DNA of 64,000 nt from Methylobacterium sp. Lineage in GTDB: Bacteria > Pseudomonadota > Alphaproteobacteria > Rhizobiales > Beijerinckiaceae. The stretch's first letter is position 1. The number at the start of each line of letters is the position of its first letter. The stretch lies in the NCBI RefSeq assembly GCF_019745455.1, contig NZ_JAIETD010000001.1, positions 1-64,000 of the forward strand. Reading direction: 5' to 3'. The notes beneath the pieces are model-generated. The model did not search any database and was not told the origin of the DNA. It saw only the letters and a list, made by a program, of their open reading frames with translations. This document shows, in pieces, positions 9,731 to 17,690 of the stretch. The translations under genes and the position numbers were made by a program.

Positions 9731-10459
9731 ATGAGCGCCACCCACCCGGCCACGCCACACATTCTCGTCGTCGAGGACGATCGCGAGATCAGCGCCCTGG
9801 TGGCCCGCTACCTTCGCGCCAACGAGTGCCGGGTGACGCTTGCCGGCGACGGCCGAGAGATGGACAAGCGCCTCGCCGATTCCCGCGTCGATCTCGTCGT
9901 CCTGGATCTGATGCTGCCCGGCGAGGACGGACTCAGCCTATGCCGGCGAATCCGTATGAGTTCGACGGTCCCAATCCTGATGCTCACGGCGAAGGCGGAG
10001 GAGATCGACCGGATCATCGGTCTCGAGATCGGAGCCGACGATTATCTCGGCAAGCCGTTCAACCCGCGAGAACTTCTCGCCCGCATCCGCGCTATCCTAC
10101 GGCGCGGAACGGCGGCCGAGGCAGCAGCCGACGACGGTGTCCGGCGCCTCGGCTTCTCCGGCTGGACCCTCGACGTCTCGCTGCGCCAGCTCCTCAGTCC
10201 CGACGAGGTACGGGTGGCGATCACCGGCGCCGAGTTCGACCTCCTCCACGCGCTCTGCCTGCGGCCGGGCCGCGTCCTGTCGCGGGACCAACTCCTCGAC
10301 CTGACGCAGGGCAGGGCGGCGGGTCCGTTCGAGCGCAGCATTGACGTCCTGATCAGCCGCATCCGCCAGAAGATCGAGACCGACCCGCGCAATCCGGAAA
10401 TCATCCGTACCATCCGTTCGGGTGGATATCTGTTCACGCCCGAGGTCACGCGAAGCTGA
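9731..10459 (+). CDS. OmpR/PhoB-family response regulator
   Basis: A 242-residue two-domain regulator. The receiver domain (about 10-122) has the acidic pair VVEDD, the phosphoacceptor Asp in LVVLDLMLPGEDG and the Lys in LGKPFNP. The winged-helix output domain covers about 140-236 and ends with SRIRQKIE and TIRSGGYLF. The nearest relatives in overall look are TorR/OmpR-type regulators. No histidine kinase gene is adjacent, so the partner is unknown. It is divergent from ubiK with a 260-base gap in which I see no obvious operator. Confidence 0.93.
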   Translation: MSATHPATPHILVVEDDREISALVARYLRANECRVTLAGDGREMDKRLADSRVDLVVLDLMLPGEDGLSLCRRIRMSSTVPILMLTAKAEEIDRIIGLEIGADDYLGKPFNPRELLARIRAILRRGTAAEAAADDGVRRLGFSGWTLDVSLRQLLSPDEVRVAITGAEFDLLHALCLRPGRVLSRDQLLDLTQGRAAGPFERSIDVLISRIRQKIETDPRNPEIIRTIRSGGYLFTPEVTRS

Positions 10460-10527
10460 GCGCCGCCCCGCATTCGTCGAAACGCCTTTCCCACCGGAAT
10501 TGCGTCACGGAGTGTTGCCGCGTCTTT

Positions 10528-11184
10528 TTAGAACTCCATGTCGAGCTCTTCGATCTCGTCGGGCTCGGCCAGGGCCTGGTCTGCCCATTCCATCATCAGC
10601 GGCCAGGCAAGGACGCGGTCGCGGTAATCGGCGATCTTGGGCGGGAGTGGAACGTCGTACGTGCGAAAGCGCGTACTGACCGGGGCATACATGGCGTCGG
10701 CCACCGTCGGCGAATCTCCGAACAGGTAACTGCCGTCGTAGCGAGCGAGGCAATCCTCGAAGATCGTGACGATCCGGTCGATGTCTCCCCTGGCGCCGTT
10801 GAAGATCTTGAAGTTCTCGTGCCTGGCCTTGAGGTTCATCGGCAGCGCAGAGCGCAGGTTGATGAAGCCGCCGTGCATCTCGCCGGCGATCGACCGGCAA
10901 TGAGCCCGGATGGCGACGTCTGCCGGCAGGAGCCCGGAGGCCGGCAGGACCTCGGTCAGGTATTCGGCGATTGCGAGGGTATCCCAGATGGAGACCGATC
11001 CATGCTGGAGGCGAGGCACCAAGAACGAGGGCGACAAGTGCAGAAGCTCGGCCCGCGTCGAGGCGTCAGTGCCTGAGAGGAGCTCGGTCTCGAAAGCGAG
11101 TCCCGACATCTTGCAGATCAGCCAGCCCCGCAGCGACCACGACGAATAGTTGCGGCTCGAAATGGTGAGCGTCGCGGCTGACAT
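10528..11184 (-). CDS. Glutathione S-transferase family protein
   Basis: A 218-residue cytosolic GST. The thioredoxin-like N-terminal domain carries SSRNYSSWSLRGWL, with the Ser/Tyr-rich region that activates glutathione, and SVSIWDTLAIAEYL, the glutathione-binding loop. The C-terminal helical domain contains SYLFGDSPTVADAMYAPV, the N-capping box of the family. The ATG at 11184 is preceded by TGAGGAAAA. The substrate is unknown. Confidence 0.92.
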   Translation of the reverse strand: MSAATLTISSRNYSSWSLRGWLICKMSGLAFETELLSGTDASTRAELLHLSPSFLVPRLQHGSVSIWDTLAIAEYLTEVLPASGLLPADVAIRAHCRSIAGEMHGGFINLRSALPMNLKARHENFKIFNGARGDIDRIVTIFEDCLARYDGSYLFGDSPTVADAMYAPVSTRFRTYDVPLPPKIADYRDRVLAWPLMMEWADQALAEPDEIEELDMEF

Positions 11185-11411
11185 CGAGGTTTTCCTCAGG
11201 GTTCGCCGCCGACCGTCGAAGCGTTCGCGGCTTAGCGGATGGGTCCGTCGAGCCGGGCGATCCAATTCTCATGCCGTGTGCCGACGCTGAACACTGGCCG
11301 ATGGCCGATCGAGACGCGGCGCATCCATTGCATCAACGGCGCCGGCTCCACGGAACGGGCCGGGAATGGACCGATCTGATGCAAGGGCACCACAGCGAGG
11401 CGAGATCGTAT

Positions 11412-11430
11412 TTAACACCCGTTGCGTTAA
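11412..11430. promoter_or_regulatory. Inverted repeat TTAAC-N9-GTTAA upstream of phaZ
   Basis: TTAAC at 11412-11416 faces GTTAA at 11426-11430. It lies in the gap between the divergent GST gene and phaZ, about 115 bases before the phaZ start. It has the size of a one-turn operator for a dimeric regulator. No direct evidence ties it to a particular factor. Confidence 0.35.
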
Positions 11431-11546
11431 GTCCGGGTGTGGATCAGCCTGCTGCCATGGGACGGCTGGATGATCGAGATGGGCCGAATAGCCCGGTCGG
11501 GGCGGGCGTTTCGGCGTTCGATCGTACGCGTAGAGGTCCCGGTCCC

Positions 11547-12761
11547 ATGATCTACGACGCTTTCGAGGTCCAGTCGGACTTCGCCTCACAAGCCCGCTCC
11601 TGGGGACGGCTCGTCAACGACGCCCTGGCGCCCTGGCGCGGTGCCGGATACCGCGAGCCGCTGAACTGGTTCACCGCCGGCGCCAGGATGATGATGCGCG
11701 CGGGCCTGACCTTCGCGCGTCCCTCCTACGGCATCGAGACCGTCCTCGTAGGCAACCGGGAGGTTCCCGTCACCGAGGAAGCCGTGATGGCGACGCCGTT
11801 CGGCACGCTGCTGCGCTTCAGGAAGGACATTGCCAGCGAACAGCCGCGCGTGCTCGTCGTCGCCCCGCTCTCGGGCCATTTTGCGACGCTTCTGCGCGGC
11901 ACCGTGAAGACGATGCTACCGGATCACGACGTCTACATCACCGACTGGCACAATGCCCGCGACGTGCCGCTCTCGGCCGGTGCCTTCGGTTTCGACGATT
12001 ACGTCGCCCATCTGGTGACCTTCCTCGAGGCGATGGGGGAGGGCGCCCATGTCGTAGCGGTATGCCAGCCCGCCGTGCAGACACTCGCCGCCGCCGCCGT
12101 GATGGCACAGACGCGCAACGCCGCGTATCCGCGGAGCATGACCCTGATGGCTGGGCCGGTCGATTGCCGTATCAGCCCGACCTCCGTGAACAAGCTTGCG
12201 ACCTCCAAGCCGATCGAATGGTTCGAGAAGAACCTCATCGCCACCGTGCCCGCGCGTCATGCCGGCGCGGGCCGCCGGGTCTATCCCGGCTTCATGCAGG
12301 TCTCGGCCTTCCTCTCGATGAACGCCAAGCGGCACATGCAGCAGCATGCCGACCTGTTCTGGCATATCGCCAATGGCGAGATCGACAAGGCGCAGGCGAT
12401 CGAGACCTTCTACGACGAGTATTTCGCCGTCCTCGACCTCGACGCGGCGTTCTATATCGAGACCGTCAAGACCGTCTTCCAGGACTACACGCTCGCCAAG
12501 AACGAACTCACATTCCGGGGCGAGCCGCTCGACATGCGCAGCGTGCGAAAGACGGCGCTGATGACGGTTGAGGGCGAGCGAGACGACATCTGCGCGGTGG
12601 GCCAGACCATGGCGGCGCACGATCTCTGCATCGGCCTCGCGCCGCACATGAAGAGTCATCACCTCCAGACCGGCGTCGGCCATTATGGCGTGTTCTCTGG
12701 AAGGAAATGGGAGAACCAGGCCTACCCGCAGGTGCGCAACTTCATCCAGTCGCATAACTGA
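11547..12761 (+). CDS. phaZ: Intracellular polyhydroxyalkanoate depolymerase
   Basis: A 404-residue protein without a signal peptide that mobilises stored poly(3-hydroxybutyrate) granules. The lipase-like box reads AVCQPAVQ, with a Cys nucleophile (C173) instead of Ser; this is characteristic of PhaZ1-type intracellular depolymerases. MIYDAFEVQSDF and the C-terminal GVGHYGVFSGRKWE (catalytic His) are also family hallmarks. The ATG at 11547 has AGAGG upstream. Length fits the family (about 400-420). It implies a PHB-storing organism, in line with a methylotroph. Confidence 0.95.
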   Translation: MIYDAFEVQSDFASQARSWGRLVNDALAPWRGAGYREPLNWFTAGARMMMRAGLTFARPSYGIETVLVGNREVPVTEEAVMATPFGTLLRFRKDIASEQPRVLVVAPLSGHFATLLRGTVKTMLPDHDVYITDWHNARDVPLSAGAFGFDDYVAHLVTFLEAMGEGAHVVAVCQPAVQTLAAAAVMAQTRNAAYPRSMTLMAGPVDCRISPTSVNKLATSKPIEWFEKNLIATVPARHAGAGRRVYPGFMQVSAFLSMNAKRHMQQHADLFWHIANGEIDKAQAIETFYDEYFAVLDLDAAFYIETVKTVFQDYTLAKNELTFRGEPLDMRSVRKTALMTVEGERDDICAVGQTMAAHDLCIGLAPHMKSHHLQTGVGHYGVFSGRKWENQAYPQVRNFIQSHN

Positions 12762-12803
12762 GCAACACCGCGACGGCATTGCCCAAAGTCGTTCGGGGTG
12801 CTG

Positions 12804-12832
12804 TTGGAACTTGTGCAGCCTTGGTGTATGAG
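12804..12832 (+). promoter_or_regulatory. Possible sigma70-type promoter of rpsU
   Basis: TTGGAA at 12804-12809 and TATGAG at 12827-12832 are separated by 17 bases, a good match to a housekeeping promoter. It follows the phaZ stop and would start transcription near 12840, giving a leader of about 160 bases before rpsU. Read by eye only. Confidence 0.4.
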
Positions 12833-12881
12833 CCTGCGCCAAGTGCAGTTTGATGCGCCGATTCGAGTCTGTCTGACGGAT

Positions 12882-12917
12882 GTCCCTCCCCGGGAGCCCG
12901 GGGGTTGGGACGTTTTT
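12882..12917 (+). terminator. Hairpin with U-tract in the rpsU leader
   Basis: GTCCC...CCGGG pairs with CCCGG...GGGAC (12882-12911), followed by GTTTTT. It has the form of a rho-independent terminator and may end phaZ transcription. If the promoter at 12804-12832 is real, the hairpin instead lies inside the rpsU leader and could act as an attenuator or end a short RNA. A second GC-rich hairpin (CCCCGC/GCGGGG) follows at 12924-12942. Confidence 0.6.
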
Positions 12918-13001
12918 CAGTTTCCCCGCCAGGATCGCGGGGAGGCTCGATGTCGTCGCCGACTCGACAAGACATGACATCGTCTCAGAGGATCTAGACC
13001 G

Positions 13002-13316
13002 TTGCAGGTACTCGTTCGCGACAATAACGTCGACCAAGCCCTTCGCGTGCTGAAGAAGAAGATGCAGCGCGAGGGCATCTTCCGTGAGATGAAGCAGCGC
13101 AAGGCCTACGAGAAGCCCTCCGTGCGCAAGGCGCGCGAGAAGGCGGAAGCCGTTCGCCGCGCCCGCAAGCAGGCTCGCAAGACCGCGATCCGCGAAGGCC
13201 TGATCGCCGCTCCGAAGCCGAAGCCCCGTTTCGGTGCTGGTGCGCCGCGTCGTCCGGGCGGTTCGCCGTTCGCGCCTAGCGCCGCTCCCGCCGCTGCCGG
13301 CAACGGCGTCGCCTGA
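13002..13316 (+). CDS. rpsU: 30S ribosomal protein S21
   Basis: A 104-residue small-subunit protein. The N-terminal 60 residues are canonical S21 ([19 protein letters not shown], then [17 protein letters not shown]). The C-terminal 40 residues are an Ala/Pro/Gly-rich basic extension typical of Rhizobiales. Translation starts at TTG 13002, with AGAGGATC about 9 bases upstream; no in-frame ATG precedes the conserved part. S21 sits near the anti-Shine-Dalgarno end of 16S rRNA and helps initiation. The non-ATG start and structured leader hint at regulated expression. Confidence 0.95.
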   Translation: MQVLVRDNNVDQALRVLKKKMQREGIFREMKQRKAYEKPSVRKAREKAEAVRRARKQARKTAIREGLIAAPKPKPRFGAGAPRRPGGSPFAPSAAPAAAGNGVA

Positions 13317-13374
13317 AGCTAGTCGGCCGGCGGGGCATCGACCCTGCCGACGCATTCAGGGGTCGACTAGCATA

Positions 13375-13411
13375 CAAAAGCCCGCCTGCGCTGATGCGCG
13401 GCGGGCTTTTG
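13375..13411. terminator. Bidirectional terminator between rpsU and a response regulator gene
   Basis: CAAAAGCCCGCC pairs with GGCGGGCTTTTG around the stem-loop TGCGCTGATGCGC. A-rich and T-rich flanks on both sides let it work for rpsU on the plus strand and for the convergent response regulator gene at 13432-13824. Confidence 0.9.
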
Positions 13412-13431
13412 TCGTTGGCTTCCTGGAAAGA

Positions 13432-13824
13432 TCAGGCCGCCTTGGCGGCCAAGGTCGCGTGCTCGGCTTGGACCAGGACGTCGAGAACGCGCCAGGGCTT
13501 GCGCAGGTACACGACCTGACTGGAGAGTTGAGTTGCCTCACGGGCGCCGTAGCCGGACGTCACCACTACGCGCACCTCCGGCCAGCGCTTCTCGACGGTG
13601 GCGGCGAGAGCAACTCCATCCATCGCACCGCCGAGTCGGATGTCTGCGAAGAGAAGAGCGACACGGACATCTCCGCGCTCCAGGGTGGCGATGGCCGCCT
13701 CGGCGCTGGAACAAGCGATGACGTCGAGATCGGTCTCTTCGAGAACGGCGGTAGCAAGATTCCGGATTGCGGCATCATCCTCGACCACGAGGGCGACGGG
13801 ACGATTTGAGGAAGTCTGATCCAT
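13432..13824 (-). CDS. Single-domain response regulator
   Basis: A 130-residue receiver domain without an output domain: ALVVEDDAA (acidic pair), phosphoacceptor Asp in LLFADIRLG, VVVTSGY (Thr/Ser switch) and YLRKPWR (Lys). Such stand-alone receivers act by protein contact or as phosphate sinks, often with the hybrid kinases of general stress or PAS signalling in alphaproteobacteria. The start at 13824 gives the normal beginning; there is no strong ribosome site. The partner kinase is not nearby. Confidence 0.9.
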   Translation of the reverse strand: MDQTSSNRPVALVVEDDAAIRNLATAVLEETDLDVIACSSAEAAIATLERGDVRVALLFADIRLGGAMDGVALAATVEKRWPEVRVVVTSGYGAREATQLSSQVVYLRKPWRVLDVLVQAEHATLAAKAA

Positions 13825-14168
13825 GGAAGCGCTTTCTGCGGGATGCGCATTTGCGACCGTCCGGTGACGGTCCGGCGTCGGATTGCTGATTCTGACATCG
13901 TGATGCTGCTCCGCCACGAAGCAGCTCACAAGAGTCTTCGCCGGGCCTCGGCCATGCGGCTCACGCAGTGCATCCGGCTCGGCAGTTGGCATTTCGCCAC
14001 GCAAAGTCGCTAAGGTTCCGTTTTGAAAGCTCATGCTGCGCCGCATTAACGACCTGTTCATAAGATAAGCCCGATCGTAACGGATCGACGGGGCAGAGAT
14101 TTCGCGATGCGGCGCGAGTCCTGCTTTAGCGTCCCTAGCCGCCATAGGACCGAGGGGTTTAGCCAGCG
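13825..14168. other. Divergent intergenic region
   Basis: 344 bases separate the response regulator from the glutamine amidotransferase gene. The frame upstream of the regulator stays open on the minus strand but has no family-like sequence. I see no RNA gene or clear operator; a TTAACGA half-site at about 14046-14052 is the only CtrA-like word. Confidence 0.3.
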
Positions 14169-14966
14169 ATGTGCCGCTTTCTCGCCTATAGCGGTGAACC
14201 GGTCTTCCTTACGGACCTCGTCTGCGCGCCGACCCATTCCCTCGTGCATCAGTCGCTCCACGCGGCAGAAGCGAAGACCGAGACCAACGGCGACGGTTTT
14301 GGCATCGGCTGGTACGGCGAGCGTACCGATCCGGGCCTGTATCGCGACGTCTGCCCAGCATGGTCCGACGAGAACCTCGTCAATCTCTGCCAGCAGGTGC
14401 GGGCGAGGACCTTTTTCGCGCATGTGCGCGCCTCGACCGGGACGGCGACGACGCGGGCCAATTGCCATCCCTTTGCCCATGGCCGCCACCTCTTCATGCA
14501 TAATGGCCAGATCGGCGGCTATTCGCGCATCAAGCGCAGGATCGAGGCGCTGATCCCTGATACGCTCTATGACGAGCGGCGCGGCACGACGGATTCCGAG
14601 GCGATCTTCCTGCTGGCCCTGGCCAACGGCCTCGCCGAAGACCCGGTCGGCGCGATGGCGCAGACGCTCTCGACCGTGCGCGACCTGATGCAGGCCTCGG
14701 GTATCGTGGAGCCTCTTCGTTTCACCGCTGTGGTGACCGACGGGGACGAGTTAACCGCTTATCGCTGGGCCTGCGACGGGCGCCCGCCAAGCCTGTATTA
14801 CCGCGAGACCGACACGGGTCTTATCGTCGTCTCCGAACCCATCGACGGGTGTCGGGAGGGCTGGCACGTGGTGCCCAAGGGCGGCACGCTACAGGCCCGT
14901 CGCGGCGGCCGCGTGGTGGTGACACCCGCCGACGCGGTTGCAGTCAAGCCGCGCATCGCCGCCTGA
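14169..14966 (+). CDS. Class II glutamine amidotransferase domain protein (YafJ/EgtC-like)
   Basis: A 265-residue Ntn-hydrolase. The start is certain because MCRFLAY places Cys2 as the N-terminal nucleophile after Met removal. NGDGFGIGWYG, FFAHVRASTG and FMHNGQIGGY form the glutamine-binding and oxyanion regions of the class II family. No synthetase domain is fused, as in E. coli YafJ. EgtC-like hydrolysis of a gamma-glutamyl compound is possible, but there are no ergothioneine genes nearby. Confidence 0.9.
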   Translation: MCRFLAYSGEPVFLTDLVCAPTHSLVHQSLHAAEAKTETNGDGFGIGWYGERTDPGLYRDVCPAWSDENLVNLCQQVRARTFFAHVRASTGTATTRANCHPFAHGRHLFMHNGQIGGYSRIKRRIEALIPDTLYDERRGTTDSEAIFLLALANGLAEDPVGAMAQTLSTVRDLMQASGIVEPLRFTAVVTDGDELTAYRWACDGRPPSLYYRETDTGLIVVSEPIDGCREGWHVVPKGGTLQARRGGRVVVTPADAVAVKPRIAA

Positions 14967-15102
14967 CATTCTTCAACCGGTCGCCCCAATTTTCTCCGCG
15001 CGGTCTCCCAAGTCGACAGCATGAAACGTCGGGTCGTCAGACGAGGGCAGGGCGAACCTGACGCAAATCCGAACGAATCGGCTGAGTTCTCGCTGCCACA
15101 TT

Positions 15103-16395
15103 TCACGACAGGAAAGACCGGTCCGGGCCGAGCGGGAGATCCATCTGGGCGCTACGGGTATCTCGGCCGCTGCGTCGATCCAGGATATCAAGTACCGGCG
15201 AAACGGTGATCCCGTGCAGGAGGATCGAGAGCAGGATGACCAGGGAGGCAGTGCTCCAAAGCGTTTCTGTCTGGTCGAAACTCCCATGGTTGAAGGCATA
15301 GGCGAGATAGTACAGCGTCCCGATTCCCCGAATTCCGAAGATGCTGATTACGGCACGCTCGCTGGCCGGGCGGCCTGATCCTAGTAGGCCGATCCAGCCG
15401 CTGAGCGGACGCACTACGACGATGGCCAGGAGAGCGAAGGCTAAACTCGCCCACGTCGCCTGGCGAAGCAGGCCGCCTCCGACCAATGCAGCTCCGAAAC
15501 CAACGAGCAGCACCATCATCAGGAGGCGCTCCAACGCTTCGGCATAGTCGTGCATCGTGTGATGATAGCTATGCCCTCGATGCGACGAACGCAGCGTCAC
15601 TGCCGCTACGAACACGCCGATGAAGCCGTAGCCATAGGCCGCTTCGACAAGGGCGTAAGTGATGCAGGTGATGCCGAGCGCCACGAACCCGTCGCCTGTC
15701 CGCGATAGCCGGGCGGGGTTCGGCAGGTGGAATGTGAGCCAGCCGAGGCTGCGCCCGAGAAGTGCTCCGAGGCCAACGCCGATCCCGATCTTCAACGCGA
15801 CGTCGACGCTGAACCAGCGGCCGAGGGTGGACAGGTCTAAGCTTCCGGCGGCGGCGAGCGCTATGGCGAGATGCACGAACGGAAAGGCGAGCCCGTCATT
15901 TAACCCCGCCTCCGAGGTCAAGGCGAAGCGCATCTCGTCCTCCTCCCCTTGTGTCGGCGGGCCAACTTGGACATCGGCCGCCAGGACCGGATCGGTGGGC
16001 GCGAGGGCAGCCGCGAGCAGCAGCGCTGAGGCCGGCCCGAGCCCGAGCAGGGCGTAAGCAAGGATCGCCAGCGCGAAGATCGTGAGCGGCATCGCAATGC
16101 CGAGCATTCGCCAGGTCACTGCCCAGCGCTGCCAGCCGACGAGACGGTCGAGCTTGAGCCCAGCTCCCATTAGCGAGACGATCAGGACGAGTTCCGTCAG
16201 ACGTTCGATGAGGGCAGCATGCCGCGCCGGTTCGAGGGTCAGGCTCTCCCCGCCTTGAAGGAGAGACAGGCCCGCACCGATGCCGACGCAGCAGATCGGC
16301 AAGGACAACGGCATCCGTCTCAGGAGCATCGGGAGCCATGCGGTCAGAAGAACGAGCGCGCCGAAGCCTGCGAGGACGAAGGTATAGGATTCCAT
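15103..16395 (-). CDS. CPA1-type cation:proton antiporter
   Basis: A 430-residue inner-membrane protein with about 12 hydrophobic segments. The motif LAPTDPVLAADVQ (about 150) and the downstream TSEAGLNDGLAFPF carry the paired acidic residues of the NhaP/CPA1 transport site. It probably exchanges Na+ or K+ for protons. The C-terminal cytosolic tail is short (about 30 residues). No neighbouring Mrp subunits or regulators are seen, so the cation is unknown. Confidence 0.9.
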   Translation of the reverse strand: MESYTFVLAGFGALVLLTAWLPMLLRRMPLSLPICCVGIGAGLSLLQGGESLTLEPARHAALIERLTELVLIVSLMGAGLKLDRLVGWQRWAVTWRMLGIAMPLTIFALAILAYALLGLGPASALLLAAALAPTDPVLAADVQVGPPTQGEEDEMRFALTSEAGLNDGLAFPFVHLAIALAAAGSLDLSTLGRWFSVDVALKIGIGVGLGALLGRSLGWLTFHLPNPARLSRTGDGFVALGITCITYALVEAAYGYGFIGVFVAAVTLRSSHRGHSYHHTMHDYAEALERLLMMVLLVGFGAALVGGGLLRQATWASLAFALLAIVVVRPLSGWIGLLGSGRPASERAVISIFGIRGIGTLYYLAYAFNHGSFDQTETLWSTASLVILLSILLHGITVSPVLDILDRRSGRDTRSAQMDLPLGPDRSFLS

Positions 16396-16826
16396 CGCCA
16401 GGAACCCGGCAGATCGAAAGCCTGTTCCTCGTCCGTGACAGGGCGACTCAGGTAGAGGCTCGCTCAGGTTTCAATCCGGCATACGGCGAAGACCGTGCCC
16501 TTGTGCCCCCTATGAACGCTTGAGCGTGGCCGGAATCGGCCGTCGGCCCTGGTCCCGAGGGTCATGCCCCCGAAGGCGAAGCTGCCCTCGCAGATGCCAG
16601 AACCCAGATCGTATTGCATCGGACCTTTTCCCGCGGACACGACGTCAAAATTGGTGGGCAGATATCCCGAAGTGTATAATGCGCTGCCCAAAGTGCTGAA
16701 ATTTTGGAGATCTGTGCGACTCGATCCAGTTCACTGGTATTCTCGTTGCGCCGTTCGCGAGCTTCGACATATGGTCGCCATCGCGCAATGGCGTCACGCC
16801 AAACAAGAAGCGCAATGGGGATTTTA
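16396..16826. other. Intergenic region without a convincing gene
   Basis: A minus-strand frame at 16464-16691 stays open for about 75 codons and reads GPMQYDLGSGICEGSFAFGG, which looks protein-like, but it has no ATG, only a TTG without a ribosome site, and meets a stop shortly upstream. It may be the tail of a decayed gene. The plus strand from about 16640 becomes less GC-rich towards the next gene and probably holds its promoter. Confidence 0.35.
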
Positions 16827-17192
16827 ATGATGTCTGCTTATCTTCGGTCGAGCGTGTTCGGGCTCGCCCTCTGCTTCAGCTTGCCTGCACTTGCAGGAGG
16901 CGCCGGATCGTACTCGGTAAAAGGCAACAACGGCACTCCAAACACCGATTACTCTGGATCTTTGACAATCACTCAAACAAGCAAGGACACATTCAAGCTG
17001 AATTGGGTGATTGGCGATGAAAAATACGTCGGCTATGCCGTGGGCGATGCACGGATCATGGCGGTGAGCTTCACCAGCGGCGGTTCGAACGGGTCGGCAC
17101 TTCTGGTCGAGGACGACGCAGGCGGCTACAAGAGCATCTGGGCTTTTAACGGCGAGAAGCAGCTCGGGATCGAACTCATCAAGCCAAAATAG
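16827..17192 (+). CDS. Small exported protein of unknown function
   Basis: A 121-residue protein with a signal peptide (MMSAYLRSSVFGLALCF, cleaved after PALAGG at about 24). The mature part is a beta-rich domain: SYSVKGNNGTPNTDYSGSL, then DTFKLNWVIGDEKYVGYAVG and a GGYKSIWAFNGEKQLGIELI end. The pattern resembles small alphaproteobacterial periplasmic proteins sometimes labelled fibronectin-binding, a name I would not trust. The start pair ATG-ATG at 16827/16830 follows GGGGA by 5 bases. It is less GC-rich than its neighbours. Confidence 0.75.
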   Translation: MMSAYLRSSVFGLALCFSLPALAGGAGSYSVKGNNGTPNTDYSGSLTITQTSKDTFKLNWVIGDEKYVGYAVGDARIMAVSFTSGGSNGSALLVEDDAGGYKSIWAFNGEKQLGIELIKPK

Positions 17193-17323
17193 TGGTCCTT
17201 GGGTCCTGCCACCACGCGGCGGCAGGGCTCGCTAGAGATGAGGAGCACGTGGCCGGGCCGGCCCCGATATCGTCACGGTCTGTTGGCATGGGCGCGGTAC
17301 AACCGTGGAACCCCTTGCCGATC

Positions 17324-17671
17324 ATGAAGCGATTTTGTCTGTATCTTGCCGTTGTCGGCGCATTCGGGTTGCCGCATCACGCCTTGGCGCGCGACAACAC
17401 CGCCGTCGGTGTCGGCACTGGCGCGGTTGCCGGGGCCCTGGTGGCCGGGCCGCTTGGGGCAGTCGTCGGCGGAATCGTCGGCGGTGTCGTGGGTGCGAAT
17501 TCGGAGCGTACGGCCCGTCCACGTCGGTCTCGGCGTCCTCGCGCCATGGCGTCCAGAGCAAGGGCATCGTCTGGGCGCGAGCCGGCGCGCATTGCGCAGA
17601 GGGCTGCTCCGGTTTCCGTTACGGCGGCTGAAACCCCGCGGCCGGTCACAACCTGGACCAACCCGCGCTAA
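17324..17671 (+). CDS. Small exported glycine-zipper protein
   Basis: A 115-residue protein with a signal peptide (MKRFCLYLAVVGAFGL, cleaved near ALA at about 24) and a glycine-zipper hydrophobic segment of about 35 residues (GVGTGAVAGALVAGPLGAVV, then GGIVGGVVGA). The C-terminal half is Arg-rich and probably disordered. Glycine-zipper segments insert in or associate with membranes. No specific function can be assigned. Confidence 0.65.
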   Translation: MKRFCLYLAVVGAFGLPHHALARDNTAVGVGTGAVAGALVAGPLGAVVGGIVGGVVGANSERTARPRRSRRPRAMASRARASSGREPARIAQRAAPVSVTAAETPRPVTTWTNPR

Positions 17672-17690
17672 GCGTCGACCGGCACGGCGC

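Noticed and set aside
16464..16691. A minus-strand frame with a protein-like stretch
   Set aside because: No ATG or ribosome site, a stop shortly upstream, and no recognised family. At most a decayed gene end.
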